64,000 bases of DNA, taken from NCBI RefSeq assembly GCF_016865585.1, contig NZ_JAESND010000001.1, forward strand, positions 186,001-250,000. Reading direction: 5' to 3'. The translations under genes and the position numbers were made by a program. Under the pieces are notes generated by a model. The model made no database searches. It was not told where the DNA came from and saw nothing but the letters and a program-made list of their open reading frames with translations. Shown here piece after piece: positions 38,619 through 49,684 of this stretch; position 1 is the first letter of the stretch, and every line of letters starts with the position of its first letter. The DNA comes from Jeongeupia naejangsanensis (GTDB lineage: Bacteria > Pseudomonadota > Gammaproteobacteria > Burkholderiales > Chitinibacteraceae).

Positions 38619-39038
38619 TCAGTTGACAAGGGTGACAGGCAGATCGCTCAGGCTGACCACTTTGCCGGCCACGGACCCCAGCATGGCGCTGACCGCGGCG
38701 CCATAGCCGCGCGTCCCCATGTAGATGTGGTCGGCGCCGATTTCTTCTGCGACGAGCACGATGGTTTCCGCTACCGGGCCGGGCCGGGCACACACTTCGA
38801 ACTGGACGCCCTTCGCCTCGAGCGCACTGCAGGCGCCGTCGAAAGCACGCTCGGCTTCCGCCTTGTAGATGGCGAGGACGTCGCCGTCGTTCATGAAGCT
38901 GCGGCCCCGAACGATCGGTACCTGCACATTCAGCAGCACCAGTCGGTCAAACGGCTGGTGATCGGCGAAATCAAGCACGGCCTGGACCGCATTCATCGAC
39001 GGACGCGAGCCGTCGACGGGAACTAGGATGGTGGTCAT
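38619..39038 (-). CDS. Universal stress protein
   Basis: A 139-residue UspA-fold protein, about as long as the neighbouring Usp but clearly diverged. It begins MTTILVPVDGSRPSMNAVQA and has the nucleotide-binding loop MGTRGYGAAVSAMLGSVAGK. The ATG at 39038 has AGGAG six bases upstream; an in-frame GTG lies directly before. Middle gene of the ATPase-usp-usp operon, 31 bp after the ATPase stop. Pairs of Usp proteins under Fnr or Anr control support anaerobic survival in other proteobacteria; that role is inferred here. Confidence 0.92.
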   Translation of the reverse strand: MTTILVPVDGSRPSMNAVQAVLDFADHQPFDRLVLLNVQVPIVRGRSFMNDGDVLAIYKAEAERAFDGACSALEAKGVQFEVCARPGPVAETIVLVAEEIGADHIYMGTRGYGAAVSAMLGSVAGKVVSLSDLPVTLVN

Positions 39039-39069
39039 CACGATCTCCTGAGTTGATGGTCAATTACGT

Positions 39070-41796
39070 TCATGCTTCGGCTGCCTTGCCGCGTCCCCGC
39101 AAGAACCAGCGAACGGCGCACTTTTCCAGTTCGACCACGACGAACACGGCCAAACCGATCATCAGGGCAATGCCCCAGTACGCCAGCGGCAACGGTTCGG
39201 TGCCGAAAATCCGGTTCATCGCCGGCACATAGCAGATCGCCAGTTGCAGCAGCAGCAAGGTTGCACTTGCCAGCCACAGGCCGGCGTTACGGAACATCGT
39301 GGCATTCAGCGAGAACCGGTCCTGAATGCGGCAATTGAACATGTAGACCCACTGCGCGGTGACCAGCGTTTGCAGCAGCACCGTACGGATGAAGTCTTCG
39401 CCATAACCGCGGCCGAGCAGGTACGCCTCGAGCCAGAAGGCGCTGCCGGCGATCAGCACGCCGACAAGCCCGATGCGCCACAAGGCATGCAGATCGAGGA
39501 TGGATTTGCCCGGCACACGCGGCTTGCGCTGCATCATGCCCGCCTCTGCCGGCTCGAACGCCAGACCGAAGGCCAGCGTGGTCGACGTCGCCATGTTCAT
39601 CCAGAGGATCTGCAGCGGCGTCAGTGGAATCGTCGTGCCGGCCAGCAGTGCGATGACGACCAGCAGGCCTTGCGCCAGGTTGGTCGGCAACGCGAACAGG
39701 ATGGTCTTTTTCAGGTTGTCGTAGACGCGACGTCCTTCGGTGACCGCGCGGGCGATCGACGCGAAGTTGTCGTCGGCCAGCACCATGTCGGCGGCCTCCT
39801 TGGTGACCTCGGTGCCCTTGATGCCCATGGCGATACCGACGTCGGCCTGTTTCAGCGCCGGTGCATCGTTCACGCCGTCACCGGTCATGCCGACGACTTC
39901 GCCACTGGCCTGCAGCGCCCGGACCAGCCGCAATTTGTGCTCCGGGCTGGTGCGCGCAAAGATGTCGTGATTCGCGGCCGCCTTGCCCAGCTCTGCGTCG
40001 CTCATGTGCTCGAGCTGCGCGCCGGTGATGGCATCCTGCCAGTCGCGCATGCCGAGCATCTTGCCAATCGCCATCGCCGTTTCCGGGTGGTCGCCGGTAA
40101 TCACCTTCACCCGGATGCCGGCCTGCTGGCAGACCGCAATCGCCTCGATGGCCTCGGGACGGGGTGGGTCCATCATCGCTGCAATGCCGAGGAAGACCAC
40201 GCCGCCGGGCAGGCCGGCATGATCGATCCGGTGTGCATCATCGGCTGCCGGCTTGCAGGCGGCAGCCACCATGCGCAGGCCGAGTCGGGCGTAGCGGGCC
40301 ATTTCTGCTTCCCAGAATGCCCGGCGGAACGGTTGCGCCCCGCCCTCGCCCAGCTCGGACTCCGCCATCGCAAACAGCACGTCAGGTGCGCCGGTGATGA
40401 ACACGGTGTTGCCCTGATCGATGCGATGCAGCGTGGCCTGATACTTGTAGGCCGAATCGAACGGAATCTTGTCGATCAGTTCGGCATCCTCGAAGCGCAG
40501 GCCGGTCTTGGCGGCCAGCACCTGCAGTGCGCCGGCCGTCGGCGCACCGACGATCTGCCAGCGGCCGTCGTCACCACGTCGCAGCTGCGCGTCGTTGCAC
40601 AGATGAATGGCCGCGATGAACTGCTTCAGCGCGGATCGACTGGCTGGCTGGACCGGCTGGCCGGTTGCTTCATCGGACAGCGTGCCAACCGGATCGTAGC
40701 TCTCGCCTTCGACCAGATAGCCCCCGTCGGACTGAAGCACGGCCTTGACGGTCATCTCGTTCATTGTCAGCGTGCCGGTCTTGTCGGAGCAGATCACCGT
40801 CATCGCACCGAGTGTCTCGACCGTGGGCAGTTTGCGGATGATGGCGTTTTTCCTTGCCATGCTGCGCACGCCCATCGACAGGATGATCGAGATGATGGCC
40901 GGCAAGCCCTCAGGCACGGCGGCAACGGCCAGGCTGATCAGCGCGAGCAGCAGCTCGCCAATGGGCAGATCGTGTAGCACGACGCTGAACACGAACAGCA
41001 GTGCCATCACGACAAGAATCAGGTAAAGGATGCCCTTGCCCAGTCGCTGCATCTGCAGCAGGAGCGGCGTCTGCTGCGGCTCGACCGCGGCCAGCATGCC
41101 GTTGATGTGGCCCAGCTCGGTCTGTTCGCCGCTCGCAATCACCACGCCGGTTGCGGTGCCGGCGCTGACGGTGGTGCCTGAATACGCCAGATTGGTGCGA
41201 TCGCCGATCATGACTTCGCGGTCGATCGCATCGACCTGTTTGGCCACAACGGTCGACTCGCCGGTCAGGATGGCCTCTTCGACGCGCAGGTTGTGGACTT
41301 CGATCAGCCGTAAATCGGCAGGAATCTTGTCGCCGGGGCGCAGGGTGACGATGTCGCCCGGGACCAGCTCCTCGGCATCGATATCGCGTTTTTCGCCGTT
41401 CCGGATGACGTAAGCTCGGCTCGACAGCATGCCGCGGATCCCCTGAAGGGATTTCTCGGCGCTGCTCTCCTGATAGAAACCGATCAGCGCGTTGATCACC
41501 ACCACGCCGAGGATGACTGCCGTATCGACCCAGTGCCCCATGACGCCGGTCAGCACCGCGGCGGCGAGCAGGATGTAGATCAGGACATCGTTGAAATGGG
41601 CGATGAACTTGAGCCAGACCGGGCGTCCTGCCCGTTCCGGCAGCCGGTTCGGGCCGTGCCGTTCGTATCGCGCAAGCGCGTCAGCGTCATTCAGCCCGCG
41701 CTCGCCGCTTTGCAGCTGTTCCAGAACGGCGCCGGCATCCTGCCGATACCACGTTGCGGTCGTTTCCCCTCTCTGCTGTTTGTCATGACCCTGCAT
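39070..41796 (-). CDS. P2-type cation-transporting ATPase (calcium-pump-like)
   Basis: A 908-residue P-type ATPase. In order: cation ATPase N-terminal segment, TM1-2, actuator with ILTGES, TM3-4 with VAAVPEGLPA (P2 signature in TM4), phosphorylation site CSDKTGTLTMNE, hinge MTGDGVNDAPALKQ, and six C-terminal TMs. The P2 class exports Ca2+ or other cations at the inner membrane; the exact ion cannot be fixed. The ATG at 41796 has AAGGAGG eight bases upstream; an in-frame GTG at 41802 is too close to that site. First gene of an operon with two usp genes. Confidence 0.93.
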   Translation of the reverse strand: MQGHDKQQRGETTATWYRQDAGAVLEQLQSGERGLNDADALARYERHGPNRLPERAGRPVWLKFIAHFNDVLIYILLAAAVLTGVMGHWVDTAVILGVVVINALIGFYQESSAEKSLQGIRGMLSSRAYVIRNGEKRDIDAEELVPGDIVTLRPGDKIPADLRLIEVHNLRVEEAILTGESTVVAKQVDAIDREVMIGDRTNLAYSGTTVSAGTATGVVIASGEQTELGHINGMLAAVEPQQTPLLLQMQRLGKGILYLILVVMALLFVFSVVLHDLPIGELLLALISLAVAAVPEGLPAIISIILSMGVRSMARKNAIIRKLPTVETLGAMTVICSDKTGTLTMNEMTVKAVLQSDGGYLVEGESYDPVGTLSDEATGQPVQPASRSALKQFIAAIHLCNDAQLRRGDDGRWQIVGAPTAGALQVLAAKTGLRFEDAELIDKIPFDSAYKYQATLHRIDQGNTVFITGAPDVLFAMAESELGEGGAQPFRRAFWEAEMARYARLGLRMVAAACKPAADDAHRIDHAGLPGGVVFLGIAAMMDPPRPEAIEAIAVCQQAGIRVKVITGDHPETAMAIGKMLGMRDWQDAITGAQLEHMSDAELGKAAANHDIFARTSPEHKLRLVRALQASGEVVGMTGDGVNDAPALKQADVGIAMGIKGTEVTKEAADMVLADDNFASIARAVTEGRRVYDNLKKTILFALPTNLAQGLLVVIALLAGTTIPLTPLQILWMNMATSTTLAFGLAFEPAEAGMMQRKPRVPGKSILDLHALWRIGLVGVLIAGSAFWLEAYLLGRGYGEDFIRTVLLQTLVTAQWVYMFNCRIQDRFSLNATMFRNAGLWLASATLLLLQLAICYVPAMNRIFGTEPLPLAYWGIALMIGLAVFVVVELEKCAVRWFLRGRGKAAEA

Positions 41797-42192
41797 GCGC
41801 ACGTCCTCCTTGGCTGCCGAAGCGCGGAGGACGCAGGACGAGTTCGAATCAATTCAAAGGACGAGGGGCGACACCCGGGCAACGGAAAAATTAAACGGAT
41901 GCCGAAGTCTAATTGACGCCTGCTATCGGAGGGCTTGACCCAGCTCAAGCTGCGGACAGCGTCATATGCCGCAGGCAACAATTACCACGGCGAACACCGG
42001 TTTCTGATGAAAGCTCGCGTCGCGAGTGCCGACTTACTCCGTCAGGCACGTCCCATCCGCCCCGCAGAATCGAAGGCCAGCCGCTATCGGCACCGGTGAA
42101 TTCTTTGCTCCGACCCCGATAACGCGACCAGGATCGCACACCCGGTCGACTATCCATTCACAGCCGATCGTTGCTGACGTTATGCTTCGCCC
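41797..42192. other. 396-bp divergent intergenic region
   Basis: Upstream of both the ATPase operon and a small secreted-protein gene. It carries the FNR/ANR-like box at 41935-41948 and a short perfect palindrome CTCGCG-T-CGCGAG at 42014-42026. No ORF or RNA was recognised. Confidence 0.6.
41906..41948 (-). promoter_or_regulatory. FNR/ANR-like box and -10 element for the ATPase-usp-usp operon
   Basis: TTGACCCAGCTCAA (41935-41948), palindromic in CTTGA-N6-TCAAG, resembles TTGAT-N4-ATCAA. On the minus strand TAGACT (41911-41906) is a TANNNT-type -10 placing the box centre at about -42, the class II spacing, the same arrangement as at adhE. The predicted leader is about 100 nt. Confidence 0.55.
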
Positions 42193-42585
42193 ATGAAAAA
42201 CCGAACCATTCTCAAGGCAGCGGCGGCGCTCGTTGCCACCCAGCTGACTACGCTGGCATTCGCCGCCACGGTGCAGACCTCGGAAGGTCCGCTGACGCAG
42301 GCGTTCGTGACCTGCTTGCGGACCATTCCCGCCAACCTCGATCCGGCTGGCAGCGAGTACGCCCGCAAGGCCATCCCTTGTTATCGTGCCGCCAAGCAGG
42401 ATGCCATTGCCTACGGGCGCCAGCACAAGCTGAGCGAAAAACAGCTGGCCGAGTTCTGGATGAAAGCATCCGCCGACAACAGCACGATGGAAGACGCCTG
42501 GACGCTGGGGGATGACTCGGTCGAGCCGGCACAGTTCTTCATCTCGTATGTCGAGCTGGCCGTTCAGCCGTCGCAGCCGGAGTAA
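42193..42585 (+). CDS. Small secreted protein, unknown function
   Basis: 130 residues. MKNRTILKAAAALVATQLTT with a cleavage site near AFAA is a signal peptide. The mature domain of about 105 residues is acidic and mostly helical, with two Cys (VTCLRTIP and IPCYRAAK) likely to form a disulphide. No family recognised. It is alone on the plus strand, divergent from the ATPase operon and convergent with the following small gene after 12 bp. Confidence 0.6.
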   Translation: MKNRTILKAAAALVATQLTTLAFAATVQTSEGPLTQAFVTCLRTIPANLDPAGSEYARKAIPCYRAAKQDAIAYGRQHKLSEKQLAEFWMKASADNSTMEDAWTLGDDSVEPAQFFISYVELAVQPSQPE

Positions 42586-42597
42586 CTTCGTCCCGGC

Positions 42598-42963
42598 TTA
42601 GCGACGCACCGGTGGTGCGCTGGGCGGAACAAGCTCGAACGCGGGGCGTTTGGCTTCCTCCTGCCGGTGACGCTCGGCAGCGACCATCTGGTCGATCAGT
42701 CGGCCTACGGTGGTGTTCTGTTCACGCGCTGCAGTCACGAGGTAACGACGGGTGGACTCGTCGACTACCGCATTCAGTTGGGCCGGAATCTGTGTATTGG
42801 CGACGTCCTTGCTTTGCAGGGCACGTTGCAGCTGATTGAAGCGGCTGCGGCGCTTGCGCTCGGCCGGCGTCATGGCTTTGGCGCCGATCGAGGGGCGGCC
42901 GCGTTTTTTGGTGACAGGAAGCCCCGGTAATTCGGCGGTTTGGCGGTCGTCTGGGTGGCGCAT
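42598..42963 (-). CDS. Small basic protein with an AT-hook-like motif, possible DNA-binding
   Basis: 121 residues. KKRGRPSIGAKAMTPAERKR near residue 20 contains an AT-hook-like RGRP core and a basic stretch. Residues 55-95 (IPAQLNAVVDESTRRYLVTA, then GRLIDQMVAAER) look like a ribbon-helix-helix or helical dimer unit. The C-terminus is proline-rich. A DNA-binding role is inferred from composition only. Minus strand, about 100 bp upstream of the cysS terminator. Confidence 0.55.
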   Translation of the reverse strand: MRHPDDRQTAELPGLPVTKKRGRPSIGAKAMTPAERKRRSRFNQLQRALQSKDVANTQIPAQLNAVVDESTRRYLVTAAREQNTTVGRLIDQMVAAERHRQEEAKRPAFELVPPSAPPVRR

Positions 42964-43025
42964 GGCTGGATGAGTCGCTAGTCACAAAATGCCCGGCGTC
43001 ATTGTAGTCGAGCACGGGCAGGAAA

Positions 43026-43052
43026 GAAAACGGCCTCATCGAGGCCGTTTTC
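43026..43052. terminator. Terminator downstream of cysS
   Basis: GAAAACGGCCTC (43026-43037) and GAGGCCGTTTTC (43041-43052) form a 12-bp stem with a 3-nt loop, 11 bp beyond the cysS stop on the minus strand. Confidence 0.88.
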
Positions 43053-43063
43053 ACGAGAACACT

Positions 43064-44440
43064 TTACTGGCGGCGCCAGCTGGTTCCCTGTGGACCATCC
43101 TCGATCACGATGCCTGCCGCAGCCAACTCATCGCGCAGCCGATCGGATTCGGCCCAGTTTTTTGCGACTCTCGCCGCCTTGCGCGCAGCAATCGCGGCCT
43201 CGACTTTTTCAGCCGTCCACTCCCCTGCATCGCCCCCCTGCAGGAAGGCTTGCGGATCGCGCTCCAGCAGACCCAGCACGGCGGCCAGTGCCTTCAGCTC
43301 GCCCGACAACTGTGCCGATTGCTGCCGGTTGGCCTCGTGTGCCAGCTCGAACAGTACGGCCATGGCTTCGACGGTATTGAAATCGTCATCCATCGCGGCC
43401 TTGAAGCGCGCCGCGTAGCCCTGCTGCCAGTCCAGGGTGACGGCGGCCGGCGGCACGCTCTTCAGCGCGGTATAAAGCCGGGTCAGCGCGTTCTTTGCAT
43501 CGTTCAGATGCACGTCCGAATAGTTGAGCGGGCTGCGGTAGTGGGCACGAAGGATGAAAAAGCGCACCACTTCGGCGTCGAATTTCTGCAGAACCTCGCG
43601 AATGGTGAAGAAGTTGCCCAGACTCTTGGACATCTTTTCGTTGTCGACGCGGATGAAGCCGTTGTGCATCCAGTAGTTGACGTAGGCGTGGCCGCTGGCA
43701 CCTTCGGACTGGGCAATTTCGTTTTCGTGATGCGGGAACTGCAGGTCTGCGCCGCCACCATGAATGTCGAAATGACTGCCGAGATGATGGCAGCTCATGG
43801 CCGAGCACTCGATATGCCAGCCCGGGCGGCCTTCACCCCACGGCGATGCCCACTTGGCGTCCTGCGGCTCATCCGCCTTGGCGGCCTTCCACAGCACGAA
43901 GTCGAGCGGGTCCTGCTTGTTGACGTCGACATCGACGCGCTCGCCGGCGCGCAGGTCCTCGAGACTCTTGCCCGAGAGCTTGCCGTAGCCGTCGAACTTG
44001 CGCACTGCGTAGTACACGTCGCCATTCGGTGCCGGGTAGGCCAGGCCGTTCTCGATCAGCTTGCCGATCAGCTGGTGCATCTCGCCGACAAACTCGGTCG
44101 CACGCGGCTCGTGGCTGGGTTTTTGCACGCCCAGAGCAGCGGCGTCCTCGTCCATGGCCGCGATGAAGCGTGCGGTCAGGGCGTTGATCGACTCGCCGTT
44201 TTCCAGTGCGCGCTTGATGATCTTGTCGTCGATGTCGGTAATGTTGCGGACGTAGTTGACCTCGTAACCCGATGCGCGCAGCCAGCGCGCCACCATGTCG
44301 AACACCACCATCACCCGCGCATGCCCGAGATGACAGTAGTCGTACACCGTCATGCCGCAGACGTACATGTCAACCTTGCCGTCGTGGATGGGGGTGAAGA
44401 CCTGTTTCTCGCGCGCGAGCGTGTTGTAGAGGCTGAGCAT
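43064..44440 (-). CDS. cysS: Cysteinyl-tRNA synthetase
   Basis: A 458-residue class I aminoacyl-tRNA synthetase (E. coli 461). [20 protein letters not shown] contains the zinc-binding Cys and the HIGH-type signature; [10 protein letters not shown] is the KMSKS loop near residue 270; other metal ligands lie in WHIECSAM and [13 protein letters not shown]. The start [15 protein letters not shown] fits family N-termini, and the 16 residues upstream do not. It is monocistronic, between its own terminator and that of the chitinase gene. Confidence 0.96.
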   Translation of the reverse strand: MLSLYNTLAREKQVFTPIHDGKVDMYVCGMTVYDYCHLGHARVMVVFDMVARWLRASGYEVNYVRNITDIDDKIIKRALENGESINALTARFIAAMDEDAAALGVQKPSHEPRATEFVGEMHQLIGKLIENGLAYPAPNGDVYYAVRKFDGYGKLSGKSLEDLRAGERVDVDVNKQDPLDFVLWKAAKADEPQDAKWASPWGEGRPGWHIECSAMSCHHLGSHFDIHGGGADLQFPHHENEIAQSEGASGHAYVNYWMHNGFIRVDNEKMSKSLGNFFTIREVLQKFDAEVVRFFILRAHYRSPLNYSDVHLNDAKNALTRLYTALKSVPPAAVTLDWQQGYAARFKAAMDDDFNTVEAMAVLFELAHEANRQQSAQLSGELKALAAVLGLLERDPQAFLQGGDAGEWTAEKVEAAIAARKAARVAKNWAESDRLRDELAAAGIVIEDGPQGTSWRRQ

Positions 44441-44524
44441 GTTTGGGTGCGTAAGGTGGAACGAACCTGTGATTCTAACAGACTGCACGCCGCTGTTCTA
44501 AGGCACCCGAAATCCGGCCGGGCG

Positions 44525-44553
44525 TAAAAAAGGGCGCCACACGGGCGCCCTTT
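44525..44553 (-). terminator. Terminator downstream of the chitinase gene
   Basis: AAAGGGCGCC (44529-44538) pairs with GGCGCCCTTT (44544-44553); on the minus strand a T-run follows. Confidence 0.85.
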
Positions 44554-44573
44554 CAATCCAGCGGGATGCGTTC

Positions 44574-46340
44574 TTACTTTTTCAGCGCATCGGAAAGCGT
44601 CTTGCTCAGCTCGCCATCGGCGGTGTCGTTCGACAGCTCCCAGAACATCACGCCACCGAGCTTGTTCTTCTTCACGAACTCGACCTTTTCCTGCAGCGCC
44701 TGCGGATCGTCGTAGTTCCAGACTTCGTTGCCGTTGAGCTTCCAGACGGCACGGGTCTTGTCGTCACGGAACACCTTGCCCGGCGCGGTCTTGATCTGCG
44801 CATACGGCTTGCTGCCCTGCTCCACCGGTCCCTTGGCAGGGCCACTGCTTGGCTGGTACATGCCGTTGTTGTCGCTGCTCTTGACCAGCCAGCCGTAGCC
44901 GTAGAACGGCACACCCAGCACCAGTTTCTGCGACGGCACTTTTTCGAGGTAATCCTTGACCGTGTAATCGATCGCGAACTGATCCTTCTTGCCGCCGTAC
45001 AGGTTGGCGTGCGGCTGGCTCTGGTTGGCCCAGCCATTGCTGAAGTCGTAGGTCATGATGTTGATGAAATCGAGCGACGGATGGATTTTGTCCAGCTCCA
45101 TCATCGACGACTTGTCGCTGGCCGCGGGGCTGGCGATCGTCAGCAGCAGACCGGGCTTGACGGCGTCGAGCTGCTTGCGGAATTCGGCGAGCAAGGCGGT
45201 GTAGTTCTTCGTGTCTTCCTTGCGGACGACATTGCCCTTCTCGCCTTCGGCCGCCGGGTATTCCCAGTCGATGTCGATACCGTCAAAGACGCCGGCAGCC
45301 AGAGCCGGGGCGACCTTGCCCTGCCTGTCCGGCACGTTGCCCTTGATGTAGGCGTCGACGCAGGATTTGACAAAGGCTTCGCGGTTTTGCGGCAGCGCGG
45401 CGTCGGAGAAGTACTTCGACCAGCTCCAGCCGCCAAGGCTGATTACGACCTTGAGGTTCGGATTGGCCTTCTTCAGTTGCTTGAGCTGATTCCAGTGGCC
45501 GAACAGACCCTTGTCACCCTTGTCATCCTTGCCGTCGAGGGTGTGTTCCTTCGGCACCGGATCCCAGTAGTCATCTGCCGCGGCGCCGACGCCCTTGGCT
45601 TCGACCCCGACCACACACTTGTTGTCCTTGACGTTGCCGAAGGCGTAGTTGATCACCGTCAGGCGCTTGGCCGTGCCCGACGTCTCGATATCCTTCACCC
45701 AGTAGTTGCTGTTGTGCTTGGCCCACGCCGGGAAATAACCGACCACTTGCGGCGTTTTCGGTGCCGGTACGCCGGTGACGGCAACGGCTGCAACGGCCTT
45801 GGCGCCGGCCGACACCGCGGCGTCGCCCTTCTGCACCAGCTTGATGTTGTCGAAATAGATATCCTTGCCTGCGCCGGCCGAGCTGGTCCACTGTTCCAGC
45901 GCCAGATGGAAGTCGAAACGCCCCTTGAAATCGAGGTCGTAGTGCTCCCACTTGCCGGTGTCCTTGATCCGGTCCGGGAAGCCCGAGTTGGCCGTACCGG
46001 CCAGCCACTGGTCGCGGCCCGGGAATTCGGCGGTCACGCCGATGACGCCGCCGCAATTGCCGCCGCAGGTGCCGAGGTAGTCGAACGAAAGGACGTACTT
46101 GCCTTCGGGGAATTGCTGCTTGGTGAAGATGTCGCCGCCGTATACCGGCTTGTCGAAACGCGCGACCTTGTTGCCGGGCTTGAGCGGATCTTCAATCAGC
46201 GTGACGTTCATCGGCACGGTGCCGTCGCCGCGCTGGCCGACCCACTTGGCCAGATCGCCTTCGAAGTTTTCCTCGAATACCACGCTGTCCGCGTGCGCAA
46301 ACGCCGCTGCGAGCAAGAGCGGCAATACCAGACGTTTCAT
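44574..46340 (-). CDS. Secreted GH18 chitinase with N-terminal accessory domain
   Basis: 588 residues. MKRLVLPLLLAAAFAHAD is a signal peptide. Residues 20-170 form a beta-rich module (SVVFEENFEGDLAKWVGQRG ... DIYFDNIKL) of carbohydrate-binding jelly-roll style, then an Ala/Val linker. The GH18 barrel starts at VVGYFPAWAKHN. It has the strand-3 motif VVISLGGWSWS and the catalytic DGIDIDWEYP near residue 355 (DxxDxDxE complete, Glu as acid). INIMTYDFSNGW and the closing VMFWELSNDT are also typical. It should cleave chitin beta-1,4 bonds outside the cell by substrate-assisted catalysis. Monocistronic. No CBM5/12 module is visible. Confidence 0.94.
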   Translation of the reverse strand: MKRLVLPLLLAAAFAHADSVVFEENFEGDLAKWVGQRGDGTVPMNVTLIEDPLKPGNKVARFDKPVYGGDIFTKQQFPEGKYVLSFDYLGTCGGNCGGVIGVTAEFPGRDQWLAGTANSGFPDRIKDTGKWEHYDLDFKGRFDFHLALEQWTSSAGAGKDIYFDNIKLVQKGDAAVSAGAKAVAAVAVTGVPAPKTPQVVGYFPAWAKHNSNYWVKDIETSGTAKRLTVINYAFGNVKDNKCVVGVEAKGVGAAADDYWDPVPKEHTLDGKDDKGDKGLFGHWNQLKQLKKANPNLKVVISLGGWSWSKYFSDAALPQNREAFVKSCVDAYIKGNVPDRQGKVAPALAAGVFDGIDIDWEYPAAEGEKGNVVRKEDTKNYTALLAEFRKQLDAVKPGLLLTIASPAASDKSSMMELDKIHPSLDFINIMTYDFSNGWANQSQPHANLYGGKKDQFAIDYTVKDYLEKVPSQKLVLGVPFYGYGWLVKSSDNNGMYQPSSGPAKGPVEQGSKPYAQIKTAPGKVFRDDKTRAVWKLNGNEVWNYDDPQALQEKVEFVKKNKLGGVMFWELSNDTADGELSKTLSDALKK

Positions 46341-46485
46341 TTTCGACCCCCACCTTCGTTTTTGTGAATACTGGTGCGGCAGCTTGCGCCGCCGCGGATG
46401 GCGGGGTCAGTGTAGCGTCGGAATGGTTGACTACAGGCGATGCCGTATTGCAATGACGTGCAAATGTCACACGTTGCGCGGACGG

Positions 46486-48668
<2,183 letters not shown>

Positions 48669-48699
48669 GCGTTCTGGACGTCCCGAGTCGTTGTAGCGG

Positions 48700-49575
48700 T
48701 TATTGCAGCTTGTGGCCCCAGTGCAGCTTGGCCCGGAGCATGTCGTAATAGTTGTATCCCACCGGATGCAGGATGCGCAGTGTATTGCGGTAGCGGCGGA
48801 TGCGGACGCGATCGTGTTCGCGCAGCTCGAAGTCCGACTGGTTGTCGAAATACACCCGCGCGTCGTTGGCGCGCGTCAGCAGGAATTCGACCTCGGCATC
48901 GTCGCTGACGACGATCGGCCGGTTGGACAGCGACTGCGGGCAGATCGGCACCAGCGTCACCGCCGGTAGGCTCGGATGCAGGATCGGTCCGCCCGACGCC
49001 AGCGCATACGCGGTGGAACCGGTCGGCGTGCTGACAATCAGCCCGTCCGAACGCTGGCTGTAGACGAACTGGCGATCGATGATGATCTCGAACTCGATCA
49101 TCGAGCCGGTCGAGCCACGGCTGAACACCACGTCGTTGAACGCCAGTGACGGGCCGAACTCCTCGTCGCCACGACAGATCGTCGTTTCGAGCAGGATGCG
49201 CTCTTCGGGCACGAAGGCGCCGGCGAGCATGTCACCGATCACCTTTTCCATTTCGCCCAGCGGCACGTCGGTCATGAAACCCAGTCGCCCCTGGTTCACG
49301 CCGATCAGCGGAATCCGGTACGGTGCCACGAGCCGGGCCACGCCGAGCATGGTGCCATCGCCGCCCATCACGATCACGAGGTCGGCCAGCCGGCCGATCA
49401 TGTCGCGTGCAACGGTCGGGTGATCGGCAATGCCGTGTTCGGCAGCGGCTTCTTCGTCAATCAATACACTGGCGCCACGTTCGGCAAGCATTGCAGCCAG
49501 GCGGGCCATCGGCTCGGCGATGGTCGGGGTGTTGCGACGACCGACCAGCGCCACGGTCTTGAACAGAGTTGTCAT
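48700..49575 (-). CDS. nadK: NAD kinase
   Basis: A 291-residue ATP-NAD kinase (E. coli 292). VIVMGGDGTMLGVARL holds the GGDGT motif at about residues 70-74; GVNQGRLGFMTD and VSTPTGSTAYALASGGPI complete the substrate pocket. It phosphorylates NAD to NADP. The start MTTLFKTVALVGRRN at 49575 fits the family; the longer frame to 49659 does not. First gene of nadK-recN-tadA, divergent from hrcA with 109 bp between, the common nadK/hrcA arrangement. Confidence 0.95.
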   Translation of the reverse strand: MTTLFKTVALVGRRNTPTIAEPMARLAAMLAERGASVLIDEEAAAEHGIADHPTVARDMIGRLADLVIVMGGDGTMLGVARLVAPYRIPLIGVNQGRLGFMTDVPLGEMEKVIGDMLAGAFVPEERILLETTICRGDEEFGPSLAFNDVVFSRGSTGSMIEFEIIIDRQFVYSQRSDGLIVSTPTGSTAYALASGGPILHPSLPAVTLVPICPQSLSNRPIVVSDDAEVEFLLTRANDARVYFDNQSDFELREHDRVRIRRYRNTLRILHPVGYNYYDMLRAKLHWGHKLQ

Positions 49576-49684
49576 GGCTTTTCCATCTGGGCAGCCGGAT
49601 ACAAGACGCCGGCCGCCACGCATGCCCGGAATTAAACCATAGCCACCCCGGGCACGCACACGGCAACAGCGTTAGAATCCGAGC

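Noticed and set aside
42014-42026. Palindrome CTCGCG-T-CGCGAG
   Set aside because: Short and GC-only in a GC-rich genome; likely chance.
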